Source: Shimia sp. R9_2 (lineage in GTDB: Bacteria > Pseudomonadota > Alphaproteobacteria > Rhodobacterales > Rhodobacteraceae). Taken from it: a DNA stretch of 64,000 bases. Shown piece after piece: positions 1 through 9,370 of the stretch. The stretch spans positions 62,001-126,000 of the forward strand of contig NZ_JAGHRO010000007.1 of the NCBI RefSeq assembly GCF_017743735.1, given 5' to 3'. Position 1 is the stretch's first letter. The number at the start of each line of letters is the position of its first letter. A model generated the notes under the pieces. The model saw only the letters and a list, made by a program, of their open reading frames with translations. It was not told the origin of the DNA and did not search any database. A program made the position numbers and the translations under genes.

Positions 1-338
1 ATCACGATACAGTTGGTGATGATCAGGCCCACGAACACCGAAAGTGTTTTGGACACATCATAGGCGTAAGCTTTGAGCACCTGGTCCACGATGATCACGA
101 GCGATGCGATGATCACCATCTGCACGATGATACGGATCGAGCCCGGGATCTGGTTGCGCAGCACCGAGATGAACATGGAGCTGAACGCGGTCACAGAGGT
201 CACCGCCAGCGCCATCACAAAGGCCACCTGCAGCGAGGAGGTCACGGCGAGGGCAGAACAAATGCCCAGAACCTGAAGCGTGATCGGGTTGTTGTCGACC
301 AACGGGTCGATCAGAAGGTCTCTCTTGGTTTGCGCCAT
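1..338 (-). CDS. nqrD: Na+-translocating NADH:quinone reductase subunit D (5' part, runs off window)
   Basis: This is the first ~112 residues of NqrD, an integral membrane subunit of the sodium-pumping NADH:ubiquinone oxidoreductase. The translation begins [20 protein letters not shown], typical of NqrD, and continues through hydrophobic helices until the window edge. The ATG overlaps the nqrC stop in an ATGA junction, so the two genes are translationally coupled. Known NqrD/NqrE proteins form paired inverted membrane subunits holding a 2Fe-2S centre. nqrE and nqrF are expected just outside the window, in the nqrABCDEF order. The 3' end is missing only because the window stops. Confidence 0.95.
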   Translation of the reverse strand, partial: MAQTKRDLLIDPLVDNNPITLQVLGICSALAVTSSLQVAFVMALAVTSVTAFSSMFISVLRNQIPGSIRIIVQMVIIASLVIIVDQVLKAYAYDVSKTLSVFVGLIITNCIV

Positions 339-1147
339 CAGATCTCTCCCGCTTTGAGGTTTTCAAGGAACGGTGCGAAGCCAGCTTCCCCCATCCAGAA
401 GCGCACGAGGTTGTCCACACCAACCGAAGTCAGTGTCGCACCTGCGAGTGCATCTACATGGTGATCGGCACCCGCAGCCGAGGCAGATTTGGCAACTGTG
501 ATCTGCAGCTCACCCGCGTCATCAGCCAGCTTTTTGCCGTTCCACAGCGATTTCCAGCGTGGGTTGTCCACCTCGGCACCAAGGCCAGGGGTTTCCGCGT
601 GGCTGTAGAACTGCAGACCAAAGATGTCGTTGCCGTTCTCTTCCAGCGCGATGAAGCCGTAAAGTGTCGACCACAGGCCATAACCATGGATCGGCAGGAT
701 CACCTTATCGAGCGAGCCATCGTCGTTGCGCAGCAGATAAACTGTCACGAACTTGGATTGGCGGCCAATGCCCGCGGGGTCATCGCTCAGCGCCACAGAA
801 AGTTCTGGGTCCGAAGCAGCAGCGCGATCGTCAAAAGTCGCGGCATCAAATGCATCGGTGAAAGTGCCAGTTTCCAGCTCCAGAACATGGGGCTCAAATA
901 CGCTGAAACCTTCCAGCACATCCATACCCGGCTCATAGAGACCCGCCACCTGAAGAACGTTGGCTTGTTTGTCCTTGAGCTTGTTTTGCTCCTGCAGCGG
1001 GCGCAGCGCAACAGAGACCGCAGATACGATCATCGAAGCCACCAGACACAGGGTCACAGCGATAAAGACTGTTTTACCCACGCTGTCAGGCGGTGCCGCG
1101 AGAAAGCGTGCAATCGCGCCTTTGTTTTCGTTGGAAGCGTCAGACAT
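338..1147 (-). CDS. nqrC: Na+-NQR subunit C (covalent FMN)
   Basis: NqrC is the membrane-anchored, periplasmic-facing flavoprotein subunit of Na+-NQR. The chosen ATG (protein [10 protein letters not shown]...) lies inside the end of nqrB, an 8-base overlap; a longer reading to 1183 is open but does not resemble NqrC. One transmembrane helix sits at about residues 20-42. The FMN attachment motif is AGATLTS near the C-terminus, with Thr238 as the expected phosphoester-linked residue (coordinates 434-436). Length (269 aa) is normal for the family. ApbE, encoded divergently at 3914-4936, is the known enzyme for this modification. Confidence 0.96.
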   Translation of the reverse strand: MSDASNENKGAIARFLAAPPDSVGKTVFIAVTLCLVASMIVSAVSVALRPLQEQNKLKDKQANVLQVAGLYEPGMDVLEGFSVFEPHVLELETGTFTDAFDAATFDDRAAASDPELSVALSDDPAGIGRQSKFVTVYLLRNDDGSLDKVILPIHGYGLWSTLYGFIALEENGNDIFGLQFYSHAETPGLGAEVDNPRWKSLWNGKKLADDAGELQITVAKSASAAGADHHVDALAGATLTSVGVDNLVRFWMGEAGFAPFLENLKAGEI

Positions 1148-2339
1148 GTTGACGGGCCCTCCGTTTGATATTGGCCTGCACAACGAAGTAGTCGATCAGA
1201 GGCGCAAAAACGTTACCGAATAGGATTGCGAGCATCATGCCTTCTGGGAAGGCCGGGTTGATCACACGGATCATGACCACCATGAAGCCGATGAGCGCAC
1301 CGTAAATGTAGCGGCCAACATTGGTGTGGCTGGCAGAGACCGGCTCGGTCACCATGAACACCATGCCAAAGGCAAAACCGCCCACAACAAAGTGCCAGTA
1401 CCAAGGCATCGCAAACATCGGGTTGGTATCAGAGCCAATCAGGTTCAGGAGCAGTGAGAAGCCGATCATTCCACCCATGCAGCCAACAACCAGTCGCCAG
1501 TTGGCAATCTTGGTGATTAGCAAGAACGCCAGACCAATCAGACACGCCAGCGCCGATGTCTCACCGATGGAGCCCTGAACGGTGCCCACAAAGGAGTTCA
1601 TCCAGTTCATGCCCTGCGCGGCCAGTTGCTCGTAGCCCTGAGAAGCAGAAACAGACAGGGCTGTCGCGCCGGAGAAACCGTCAACCGGGGTCCAGATCGT
1701 GTCACCGGACATGTTGGCCGGATAGGCGAAGTAAAGGAATGCACGGCCTGTCAATGCAGGGTTCAGGAAGTTTTTACCTGTACCGCCGAACACTTCTTTG
1801 CCGATCACCACACCAAAGGAAATCCCGAGGGCTACCTGCCAGAGTGGTGCAGACGGCGGCATGATCAGCGCAAACAGCATGGAGCTTACAAGGAAGCCTT
1901 CGTTCACTTCGTGGCCGCGAACGGTCGCGAAAATCACTTCCCAGATACCACCCACGACCAATGTCGTGATGTAGATGGGCAGAAAGTACAGCAAACCATG
2001 CGCAAAGTTGGCCAGCGGATTGCTCGCATCAAAACCAATGCCCAGTGCAGAGATGATGCTCGCGCGCCAACCGGAAGGCTCGAAGGTCCCGTAAGCAGAG
2101 TTGACCTGCAGACCGACGTTATAAAGCCCCATGATGATGCATGGGATGGTCGCGATCACCACATAGGTCATAATCCGCTTCATATCCACGTAAGAACGTG
2201 CATGCGGCGCAGCAGTCGTGACAGTCTTAGGCGTGTAGATGAAGCTTTCCACCATCTCATAGAGAGGGAAATACTTCTCGTACTTACCGCCTTTCACAAA
2301 ATTCGGTTCGATCCGATCAAAGAAGTTACGCAACCCCAT
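1140..2339 (-). CDS. nqrB: Na+-NQR subunit B (covalent FMN, membrane)
   Basis: NqrB is the largest membrane subunit of Na+-NQR; it carries covalent FMN and non-covalent riboflavin and forms much of the sodium path. The 399-aa translation starts MGLRNFFDRIEPNFVKGGKY, typical of the family, followed by about ten hydrophobic helices. The FMN attachment motif is GFSGATALS, with Thr226 as the expected acceptor. It begins two bases after the nqrA stop and overlaps nqrC, so the operon is tightly coupled. Nothing looks truncated. Confidence 0.97.
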   Translation of the reverse strand: MGLRNFFDRIEPNFVKGGKYEKYFPLYEMVESFIYTPKTVTTAAPHARSYVDMKRIMTYVVIATIPCIIMGLYNVGLQVNSAYGTFEPSGWRASIISALGIGFDASNPLANFAHGLLYFLPIYITTLVVGGIWEVIFATVRGHEVNEGFLVSSMLFALIMPPSAPLWQVALGISFGVVIGKEVFGGTGKNFLNPALTGRAFLYFAYPANMSGDTIWTPVDGFSGATALSVSASQGYEQLAAQGMNWMNSFVGTVQGSIGETSALACLIGLAFLLITKIANWRLVVGCMGGMIGFSLLLNLIGSDTNPMFAMPWYWHFVVGGFAFGMVFMVTEPVSASHTNVGRYIYGALIGFMVVMIRVINPAFPEGMMLAILFGNVFAPLIDYFVVQANIKRRARQHV

Positions 2340-2341
2340 TA

Positions 2342-3685
2342 TCAGCCCTCCCGTTCGATTTTGGTCAGGCTGTCACGCAGCGCTTCACCGTATTCGTATT
2401 TCGCGGGGCACGCGAAGCCGACCAAACCAAGGTCTTCTTCGTCCAGCTCCAGCGCGCCCAATTTCTGCGCTTCATCGGTGTCCATCACCAGCAGAGCACG
2501 CAGAAGCTGCGTTGGCAGGTAGTCCTGCGGCATCAGCTCTTCGAAAGTGCCCAGCGGCACCATCGCGCGACGGCCACCGTTCAGGTTGGACGTCAGCGGG
2601 TAGAGCTTCTTGGAGAAAGCAGACCCCAGAACCGGCAAGAAAGAGAACTTGCTTGGCATTGGGCGAATCCAGCCCATTGGAATTTGCTTATGATCTTCCT
2701 CGATGATCGTGACCTGGCGCGCGTAGCGGCCAAGGAAAGCCTCGACGCTTTCGCCTACATAGCCGCTCAGGATCGAGCCGGAGACCAAACGCACAGGCGC
2801 GTCACCGGCGATCTCGCCTTCGGTCAGCTCTGTCAGAGAGGCACCCTCAATCGTGCGTACAAGACGCGGAGTTTTGCTCAGCGGACCGGTCAGCGCGATC
2901 ACGCGTGACGAATCGATCTTGCCAGTCTCCAGCAGGCGGCCAATTGCGATCACATCGTGATAACCGATGGTCCAGACAGTCTTGGATGCGCTGGGAGGCT
3001 CAAGGAAGTGCATGTGCGTCCCCGCTAGACCGGCCGGGTGCGGACCGGAGAAGGTTGCAACGGTTACACCAGCAACATCGGCACCAGAAATCTGCGCACC
3101 ATTGGCGTGACACAGATAGGTTTTGCCATCTGTCAGCGCTGTGATTGCAGCCAGACCTTTGGCAAACGCTTCACCAGCATCTGCAATCACAACAGCAGGA
3201 TCGCCAGCCAAAGGCTCTGTGTCCATTGCATTGACATAGATCGCTGCAGGCTGTGCGTCGCTCGCGGGAACCTTGGAGTAAGGCCGTGTGCGGAAAGAGG
3301 TCCAGAGGCCCGCGGCACACAGGCGTTCAACCAGACCTTCGCGTGTGGCGACGTCTCCAACAGCCGAGAAGTCCATCGGTTCTGCCGCGGATGCGTCCAC
3401 CTCGATCTCAACGCTGAGCAACACTCGGCGCGGACCGCGGTTGATCGCCTTCACACGACCAGAAACCGGTGAAACCACTTTGGCTTCCGGCGAATCTTTA
3501 TGCGCCATGATCGGCGCTCCTGCAGCCACAACGTCGCCTTCTGCGACGGCAATGCGTGGCTTCAATCCTATATAATCGGCCCCGAGGACAGCCACGGTCT
3601 TGACCGCCGCTCCCTCATGTATTCCTTCGCCGGGAGCCCCGGTGACTGGAAGATTCAGGCCTTTTCGTAGCGCAAAATGCTGCAC
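2342..3685 (-). CDS. nqrA: Na+-NQR subunit A
   Basis: NqrA is the peripheral cytoplasmic subunit of Na+-NQR near the quinone site. An upstream ATG would give a protein about 64 residues too long, with an implausible N-terminus. The family begins with an IQHFALRKGLNLP-like sequence, which here follows a GTG at 3685 (protein VQHFALRKGLNLPVTG...), with AGGA about 10 bases upstream. This gives 447 aa, the usual size. It heads the operon, and its start faces apbE across a 228-base divergent region. GTG as start is inferred from homology rather than from a strong ribosome binding site. Confidence 0.95.
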   Translation of the reverse strand: MQHFALRKGLNLPVTGAPGEGIHEGAAVKTVAVLGADYIGLKPRIAVAEGDVVAAGAPIMAHKDSPEAKVVSPVSGRVKAINRGPRRVLLSVEIEVDASAAEPMDFSAVGDVATREGLVERLCAAGLWTSFRTRPYSKVPASDAQPAAIYVNAMDTEPLAGDPAVVIADAGEAFAKGLAAITALTDGKTYLCHANGAQISGADVAGVTVATFSGPHPAGLAGTHMHFLEPPSASKTVWTIGYHDVIAIGRLLETGKIDSSRVIALTGPLSKTPRLVRTIEGASLTELTEGEIAGDAPVRLVSGSILSGYVGESVEAFLGRYARQVTIIEEDHKQIPMGWIRPMPSKFSFLPVLGSAFSKKLYPLTSNLNGGRRAMVPLGTFEELMPQDYLPTQLLRALLVMDTDEAQKLGALELDEEDLGLVGFACPAKYEYGEALRDSLTKIEREG

Positions 3686-3913
3686 GCCAATGTCATCCTG
3701 TCGTTGCTGGTTAGTGTTGCGAATGTCGCGACTGATTGCGGCTGCGTATACGCGGAGTCTCGCCAGACAGCCAGTGCAATTCGACCATTTTTCTATTGTT
3801 TCTCGTCCCTCAGAGCAATAATGTGCCGCCGACAAAAAAAAGAGCTCGTTTTTGCCGCGATGCGTCATCGACGACACGTCTCATACCTCCAAGCTCACAA
3901 CGAAGTGTTAGCA
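3686..3913. promoter_or_regulatory. divergent promoter region nqrA / apbE
   Basis: These 228 bases separate the divergent nqrA and apbE starts and must hold promoters for both the nqr structural genes and the maturation genes. No convincing operator palindrome or -35/-10 pair could be assigned by eye. Confidence 0.5.
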
Positions 3914-4936
3914 ATGCCCTCTCTTTCTCGTCGCAGTTTCATTTTTATGGCGCTGGCCGTTGCGGCATGTAAGCGCGGGGCTGCAGATATTCTGCTCAGC
4001 GGACAGACTATGGGGACAAGCTATTCAATTGTCGGCGTGAATTCTTCCGGCATCGCCGAAGCAGAACTCAAAGACGCAATCAACGAGACCTTATTGGATG
4101 TCGACACCAAGATGTCCAATTGGAACAGCGCATCAGAGGTCTCCACAATCAACGCGCACTCCTTGAAAACGCCGCTGCCACTCTCTCCGGACATGTCATC
4201 GCTTCTGGAAGCAGCCCATCACGTGCACGCAGCGAGCGAAGGTCAGTTCGACATTACACTCGGCCCACTGATTGACCTCTGGGGATTCGGCGCGGCGCGC
4301 CCACCCGGCATCATCCCTGCCGATGCGGAGATCACCGCCGCCATGCGCAGCGTAGGTCAAAAGGAGATGCTGCAAGTCAAAGACGGCCAACTTTACAAAG
4401 GCCACCCTGACGCAGCCATGTATCTCTCGGCCATTGGCAAAGGATTTGGCGTAGACCGCCTTGGCGATACACTCGCGCAGTTTGGGCTCACCAACTACAT
4501 GGTCGAAATTGGTGGCGACATCGTCACATCAGGTACCAACGCGCAAGGCCAGCTCTGGCAGATCGCCATCGAGACACCTGACGCCCTTACCCGCAGCATT
4601 CATCAAGTGGTTGGTGTGGCAGATTTGGGCATGGCCACATCAGGCGATTACCGCAATTATTTTGAAAAGGACGGCGTTCGCTATTCCCACATCATCGATC
4701 GCGACACTGGACGCCCTGTTACCCATGCAACCGCATCAGTGACGGTGCTCGCGGAAAACGCGATGCTGGCAGATGCCTGGGCGACCGCTTTGCTCGCGCT
4801 TGGGCAAGAGCGTGGCCTTGATGTCGCAGAAAAACACAAGATCGCGGCTTTGTTTATTGAACGTTCAGCAAAGACAGACCATGTAACCTTCAACGCGACG
4901 CCGAGCACAGAGTTCGACGCCATAATCGCTGGCTAA
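3914..4936 (+). CDS. apbE: FAD:protein FMN transferase (ApbE lipoprotein)
   Basis: ApbE transfers FMN from FAD to a threonine in target proteins such as NqrB and NqrC. The 340-aa product begins MPSLSRRSFIF and has a lipobox-like VAAC at about residues 16-19, so it is probably a membrane-anchored periplasmic lipoprotein. Family motifs seen in order are GTSYSIVG near the N-terminus, LSAIGKGFGVDRLG (FAD/Mg site), VEIGGDIV, SHIIDRDTGRPV and ADAWATALLALG. The reading frame is open further upstream, but only the ATG at 3914 gives a sensible signal peptide. It is followed 14 bases later by nqrM, forming a two-gene maturation operon divergent from nqr. Confidence 0.95.
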   Translation: MPSLSRRSFIFMALAVAACKRGAADILLSGQTMGTSYSIVGVNSSGIAEAELKDAINETLLDVDTKMSNWNSASEVSTINAHSLKTPLPLSPDMSSLLEAAHHVHAASEGQFDITLGPLIDLWGFGAARPPGIIPADAEITAAMRSVGQKEMLQVKDGQLYKGHPDAAMYLSAIGKGFGVDRLGDTLAQFGLTNYMVEIGGDIVTSGTNAQGQLWQIAIETPDALTRSIHQVVGVADLGMATSGDYRNYFEKDGVRYSHIIDRDTGRPVTHATASVTVLAENAMLADAWATALLALGQERGLDVAEKHKIAALFIERSAKTDHVTFNATPSTEFDAIIAG

Positions 4937-4950
4937 AAGGCACTACTCTT

Positions 4951-5199
4951 ATGGAAACTTTCCTCTTCGCATTTGTACTTTTGATGCTCGTCACGCTGGG
5001 CATGTCCCTTGGCGTGATCATGATGGGCCGCACGATCAAAGGCTCCTGCGGCGGGTTGAACGCCATCAGCGGTGCGGACAAATGCGTGGTGTGCAGCAAG
5101 GATATCGATCCAGACAGCCCCTTGCGTGAGCGCCTTCAGTGCCCACGCGCGCGCAAAATGCTTGAGCAGATGGAAACTGAGAAAACTGCTGACAGCTGA
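4951..5199 (+). CDS. nqrM: Na+-NQR maturation protein NqrM
   Basis: NqrM (DUF539 family) is a small membrane protein needed for assembly of Na+-NQR, thought to deliver iron to the Cys-ligated centre between NqrD and NqrE. The 82-aa product has one N-terminal transmembrane helix (about residues 2-27), then the family motif GRTIKGSCGGL and a Cys-rich tail. Four cysteines are visible, in GSCGG, KCVVC and LQCP. It lies 14 bases downstream of apbE and ahead of a clear terminator. Confidence 0.93.
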   Translation: METFLFAFVLLMLVTLGMSLGVIMMGRTIKGSCGGLNAISGADKCVVCSKDIDPDSPLRERLQCPRARKMLEQMETEKTADS

Positions 5200-5224
5200 G
5201 CGCTTGGCAAATACCGCCCCCCAC

Positions 5225-5251
5225 AAGCCGCACATTATGTGCGGCTTTTTT
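5225..5251 (+). terminator. rho-independent terminator after nqrM
   Basis: A GC-rich hairpin with arms aagccgcac and gtgcggctt around a short AT loop is followed by a run of T. It sits 26 bases after the nqrM stop and should end the apbE-nqrM transcript. Confidence 0.9.
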
Positions 5252-5260
5252 GTGACCAGC

Positions 5261-5488
5261 TTAGCCTGTGGAGACTGGTAGCAAAGCCACCAGTAGCAGG
5301 CAGGACGCAGCAACAAGCCCAAAGAGCCAAAGTTGCCACCTTGGCCCCTCTTCTTTCCAAACACGCCGATAGCGGTGCCCCGCCAAACAGGCGAGCACAA
5401 ACAGAACCGTTGCAACAGCGGGCGAAAGAATCAAATCAGGCAAAGAAAAGTCCCCAAAACGCGGATCTTGCGTATAGGCTGGTGGCAT
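5261..5488 (-). CDS. small two-helix membrane protein, unknown function
   Basis: A 75-aa product (MPPAYTQDPRFGDFSLPD...) has two strongly hydrophobic segments at about residues 21-36 and 51-70, separated by a basic loop (RYRRVWKEEG), so a hairpin membrane protein is likely. An upstream ATG at 5548 would overlap the divergent CBS gene and add an unlikely N-terminus; no strong ribosome binding site decides between them. It runs toward the nqrM terminator. Function is unknown. Confidence 0.55.
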   Translation of the reverse strand: MPPAYTQDPRFGDFSLPDLILSPAVATVLFVLACLAGHRYRRVWKEEGPRWQLWLFGLVAASCLLLVALLPVSTG

Positions 5489-5523
5489 ATCGTTAGAATA
5501 TTGAACACGCAAGGAGCCCAAAC

Positions 5524-6045
5524 ATGCCAAGTTCCTATCAGGCCCCAAACCGCCAATCCGAAGAAAAACAGCGGACGCTCAGCCAGACCGCAAGCACGAA
5601 TACCTCGGCCACGACGGCCACCGTGCAGATGGTACTCGACCAAAAAGGCAAAGACGTCTTCTCGATCCGTCCGCAAGACACTTTGGGAGCAACGGTAAAG
5701 GTCCTGAAAGAGCGCCGCATTGGCGCTTTGCTCGTGACGGATGCGAATGGAGCGTTGATCGGCATTTTATCTGAGCGCGATATCGTCCGCAAACTCGCGG
5801 AAACTCCCGGCCAAACGCTTCCACAAAAGGTCGAAGATGTAATGACGACAAACGTCCAAACCTGCACGATTGACGACTCGCTGGTCGACGTGCTGCGGCG
5901 CATGACAGAGGGCCGTTTCCGCCACATGCCGGTGATGGACAAGACCGGTCTGGCCGGAATGGTCACCATCGGGGATGTGGTCAATTACCGTCTTGTAGAG
6001 CTGGAACACGAAGCGCTCCAACTCAAACAGCTTATCGTCGGCTGA
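5524..6045 (+). CDS. CBS-domain pair protein
   Basis: A 173-aa cytoplasmic protein made of a variable N-terminus (about 35 residues) and two CBS motifs forming one Bateman module. Sequences typical of CBS pairs are seen: RRIGALLVTDANGALIGILSERDIVRKL and RFRHMPVMDKTGLAGMVTIGDVV (shown here split by repeat). Such modules bind adenine nucleotides or NAD and act as sensors. The start has a good ribosome binding site (aaggag, eight bases before ATG). Stand-alone CBS proteins of this type are common in alphaproteobacteria; the regulated partner cannot be inferred from the neighbours. It converges with the exporter operon, five bases away. Confidence 0.88.
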   Translation: MPSSYQAPNRQSEEKQRTLSQTASTNTSATTATVQMVLDQKGKDVFSIRPQDTLGATVKVLKERRIGALLVTDANGALIGILSERDIVRKLAETPGQTLPQKVEDVMTTNVQTCTIDDSLVDVLRRMTEGRFRHMPVMDKTGLAGMVTIGDVVNYRLVELEHEALQLKQLIVG

Positions 6046-6050
6046 TAAGC

Positions 6051-7202
6051 CTACGGAGCCTGCGTATCTGCCGGTTTCAGGTGGTTCCCCTGCCCTTTGG
6101 GGAACTGCCGATCGTGTAAAACATATGCGATGCACCAATACCCAACAGCCAACGCCAATTGCAGACGGATGGTCGACAGTACGTCCTGAACAGACGCTCC
6201 CATCTGATCCACACGCAAGAACGCATCAATCGCTGACGTGGACGGCACGATATGGGCGGCCCAAGCGATCCACCATGGAATGCTCTCCATCGGCCAGGCA
6301 ACACCGGCAATGAAGAAAAGCGGCATTCCCTGCACGACAAGGAAGAAGACCACGCTTTCTCGATTTCGGATCAAATGGGTCAACGCGAATCCCATAGCAT
6401 TCACCGCAATCAAAAAGGGGACCGCGACGGCAAACAGCGTCCAGAGGTTGCCAATCCAGGGAATGCCATAGATCGCAGGCAATGCCAGCTGCGTCACAAC
6501 GATCCAAACAAGATACAAAAGTATATAGGCGACAGGAGTCGCAACTCGCTGGATACCGGGGCGGGCCGGTTGGCCGGCGTGCATGATGGCGATGCCCATC
6601 AACAGGGTCTGCTGCAAAATCAGAACGAATGCTGCTGGCACAACATAGCTGCCAAAACCGCCTTGCGGATTGAATAGCGCCACAGATGTCTGATTAATCG
6701 GCGAAATAAGCGTCTGTGCCGTATCCGTATCCAATCCTGCGGATGTCAGCCTCTGCTGTCGAATTTCAGCGCCGAGGCTTTGCGCTGCGTTGTTCGCCGC
6801 AGCCACAAATGCGCCATAGATCAAAAAGTAGCCACCATCGCCATAAACGGCCACCGGCGCATTTTGCCCTTTCAGAAGATCATGCTCAAATGACGGAGGC
6901 ACAATCACAACACCATAAGCCTGGCGATCAAAGAACATTGCCTCTGCCACAGGCAGCCCGTCGACTGTGGCAATGATATCGACGCTATCGCTGTTGTGTA
7001 TCCGGCGCAAAAACTCACGGCTCGCGGTGGATCCGTCCTGATCAACCGCCACAATCGGCACATCGCGCACCACTTCGCCTCGATAAGGCTGCGGGTACAG
7101 GCAAGCATAAATTAGAATGGACACCACCATGGTCATCCGGGCGCCCTTGTTTGCGAAAAGTCGCTTAAGGGCATCCATCATAGCCAACACAAACATCTTC
7201 AT
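6051..7202 (-). CDS. ABC-2 type exporter permease (second of pair)
   Basis: A 383-aa permease of the YbhR/YhhJ type: one N-terminal transmembrane helix, a large periplasmic domain with sequence like PIVAVDQDGSTASREFLRRI, then about five helices in the C-terminal half. The family exports drugs, bile salts or hydrophobic compounds together with an ATPase and a HlyD adaptor. It overlaps the preceding permease by four bases. No ATPase gene is found in the operon, so the energizing subunit must be encoded elsewhere or be missing. Confidence 0.9.
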   Translation of the reverse strand: MKMFVLAMMDALKRLFANKGARMTMVVSILIYACLYPQPYRGEVVRDVPIVAVDQDGSTASREFLRRIHNSDSVDIIATVDGLPVAEAMFFDRQAYGVVIVPPSFEHDLLKGQNAPVAVYGDGGYFLIYGAFVAAANNAAQSLGAEIRQQRLTSAGLDTDTAQTLISPINQTSVALFNPQGGFGSYVVPAAFVLILQQTLLMGIAIMHAGQPARPGIQRVATPVAYILLYLVWIVVTQLALPAIYGIPWIGNLWTLFAVAVPFLIAVNAMGFALTHLIRNRESVVFFLVVQGMPLFFIAGVAWPMESIPWWIAWAAHIVPSTSAIDAFLRVDQMGASVQDVLSTIRLQLALAVGYWCIAYVLHDRQFPKGQGNHLKPADTQAP

Positions 7203-8389
7203 GTGGCAGCCTCCTTGGACGGCTCAGGACGCGAAGCTTTGCGCTTTAGCAGTAACAGCGCCAATCCGCCGTACACCAGCATTTGTAGCGCCAACCATCC
7301 CAAGGTTGGAAGCGACGTCTCAATTGGGGTTCCGCGCAAAACCTGATCGACCCGCAATTGTAGATATGGAATCAAGGGCAGAAAACCGCCCCAGGCCCAG
7401 GCAAAGTTGTTCATCATAATGCGTGGAAAGCTGATCCCGGCGAAACCAAAGGCAGGGCCAGTCATGACGCCGGTCATGCCAAGTGCAGCAACCGTATCGC
7501 CAGCAACCGTCGCAATGAATGCCCCCAAGCAAAGGGAACTTGCGATGAACAGCAATGAGTACGCCACATGCAGCAGCATACTCCCCTGAAACGGGGCATC
7601 AAAGTAGCCAAATAGAATGGCGTCGCCAAAGATGAGCGTCAGCAAAAACGCCAATAGGTAGGGTGTCAGTTTGCCCGCCAAAGCAGGCAGCGCCGAGCCT
7701 CCCAAACGCACCAAATTCCGCGCGCCATTGTGCTGTTGAAGATCCCGCGCGACATTCAGCGCGGCTCCCGCGCTGATAAAAATCAAAAGAACCGTCGGCA
7801 TAAGCGCCGCAAGCAGAAACTGAGTGTAATCCAGCGCCGGGTTGAACAGCGGGCTTTGTTGCAAGGGGATTGGGCGAATAGCTTCAAGCGCCGCCTCTTG
7901 GGTCAAGCCATTGCTTGTCAACACACGCACTGAGACACCGGCGGAAAAGGTAGAAAGCGCTTGCCGCGTTGCGCGGGAGACAATGCCACCAATCGTCAAA
8001 AGCTGATTGTTATAGAAGGTAACGACTTCTGGCTGACGGGCGCTCAGCAAATCTCTCTCCATGTTTTCGGGAAAGAGGATGACCGCATAGACATCGCCGC
8101 GAATGATCGCCTGTTTGCCTTCTGCCAGGTTTGCCAACTGCAGTGTCACCGTGACATCCGGTGTTGCATCCACCATACGGATCGCCTGTCGCGACAACGA
8201 CGTGCCATCGTTGTCGACAACAGCCACCGACAGATTGCGCGGCAACCCCGCGGAAAAAACCGCGGATAACAGCAGCATCAGAAACAGGGGGAACGGCCCC
8301 AGCATAAACGCCAGGTTGGGGCGTGCCTGTATCCGTCTGAGTTCTCTGCGAAAAACGCGCCAGAAACCGGCAGGGAGTGGGTGAGCCAT
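7199..8389 (-). CDS. ABC-2 type exporter permease (first of pair)
   Basis: A 396-aa paralogue of the next gene with the same layout: N-terminal helix (LAFMLGPFPLFLMLLLSAVF), a periplasmic domain beginning NLSVAVVDNDGTSLSRQAIR, and five or so C-terminal helices. It probably forms a heterodimer with the protein at 6051-7202. The ATG lies three bases after the stop of the HlyD gene, so the three genes form one operon (adaptor, permease, permease). In E. coli ybhGFSR the ATPase YbhF sits between adaptor and permeases; that gene is absent here. Confidence 0.9.
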   Translation of the reverse strand: MAHPLPAGFWRVFRRELRRIQARPNLAFMLGPFPLFLMLLLSAVFSAGLPRNLSVAVVDNDGTSLSRQAIRMVDATPDVTVTLQLANLAEGKQAIIRGDVYAVILFPENMERDLLSARQPEVVTFYNNQLLTIGGIVSRATRQALSTFSAGVSVRVLTSNGLTQEAALEAIRPIPLQQSPLFNPALDYTQFLLAALMPTVLLIFISAGAALNVARDLQQHNGARNLVRLGGSALPALAGKLTPYLLAFLLTLIFGDAILFGYFDAPFQGSMLLHVAYSLLFIASSLCLGAFIATVAGDTVAALGMTGVMTGPAFGFAGISFPRIMMNNFAWAWGGFLPLIPYLQLRVDQVLRGTPIETSLPTLGWLALQMLVYGGLALLLLKRKASRPEPSKEAAT

Positions 8390-8392
8390 GTC

Positions 8393-9370
8393 TCAGCGTC
8401 TCTTCCAGGCAATCAGTGCACTCATGCCAGGGCGCAACTCCACATCACGCTCAATCGGCTCCAGACGAATAGAGAACGTGCGCAGATCAAAATCACCCGT
8501 GGCTTTGGTAGCGCGCCAGTTTGCATAGTTGCCCTCGGCATTGACGGCGGTGACCTTCGCGGGGATCACCCGATTGTTGAGTGCAGGAATTTGAACGTCG
8601 AGTTCTTGCCCAACGTTAAGCCCGCTCAACAGATCTTCGCGCAGGTTAAAGGTGAACCAGGCATTATCAATATCCACAATCGACATCAAAATCGCGCCGG
8701 AAGAAAACAGCTCGCCAGGTTCCGCAAGACGCGCGGTGACTTGCCCGTTGATCGGTGCCGAAATGGTTAGTTCGGCAATATCCGTCTTTGTGCGCGACAC
8801 ACTCGCATCCGCCTGCAGAACTTGCGCCTCTGCCGCCGCCTTCTGCTCCACGCTGTTACCGTTTTGCGCAAGGCGCAGATTGGCCTCTGTGGCCAGAACA
8901 TTCTGCTTTGCGGCACTTAGAGTATTGGATGCCTCATCAAGACGCTGAATAGACGCTGTTGAATGCTCTGTCAGCTGGCGGATACGTTCATAGACTTTCT
9001 CGGCGAGCACCAGATCCGCTTTCGCACGCTCAAACTCGGCTGCTCGCGCATCAATCGTCTCTGGCCGGGTGGCAAAGATAAGATCTCGATTCGCGACCGC
9101 CACACGCTGTGCAGCCTTTGCACTGGCAAGCGAAGCTTCGAGCTGAGGGCTGTTCAAAACAACCACGACATCTCCGGCAGCAACGCGATCACCAAAGTCA
9201 GCGTTCACCTCCGCGACACGGCCGGAAACCTTCCCCGCCAAATCGATGCGCGTGGCTTCAACTTCACCCTGCACCACCAAGGCGGCAGGCCCTTGCGTCT
9301 CATAATAAAAATATCCGCCAATGGCGGCTGCAAGGATTAGAAAAACTGCAAGAAGTTTTTTTACCGACAT
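8393..9370 (-). CDS. HlyD/YbhG-type periplasmic adaptor protein
   Basis: A membrane fusion protein (325 aa) linking an inner-membrane exporter to an outer channel. The chosen ATG at 9370 gives a short cytoplasmic stretch, one anchor helix (LLAVFLILAAAIGGYFYY) and then a biotinyl-lipoyl-like half (GKVSGRVAEVNADFGDRVAAGD), a long alpha-helical hairpin at about residues 85-185 and the second lipoyl half (ISAPINGQVTARLAEPGE). A longer open frame to 9478 adds an unlikely N-terminus. It heads the exporter operon. Confidence 0.9.
   Translation of the reverse strand: MSVKKLLAVFLILAAAIGGYFYYETQGPAALVVQGEVEATRIDLAGKVSGRVAEVNADFGDRVAAGDVVVVLNSPQLEASLASAKAAQRVAVANRDLIFATRPETIDARAAEFERAKADLVLAEKVYERIRQLTEHSTASIQRLDEASNTLSAAKQNVLATEANLRLAQNGNSVEQKAAAEAQVLQADASVSRTKTDIAELTISAPINGQVTARLAEPGELFSSGAILMSIVDIDNAWFTFNLREDLLSGLNVGQELDVQIPALNNRVIPAKVTAVNAEGNYANWRATKATGDFDLRTFSIRLEPIERDVELRPGMSALIAWKRR

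Noticed and set aside
458-1168. Long plus-strand open frame opposite nqrC
   Set aside because: It is antisense to a clear NqrC gene, with no ribosome binding site and low-quality composition.
1626-2522. 298-codon plus-strand frame across nqrB/nqrA
   Set aside because: Lies antisense to two well-supported genes and its translation resembles nothing.
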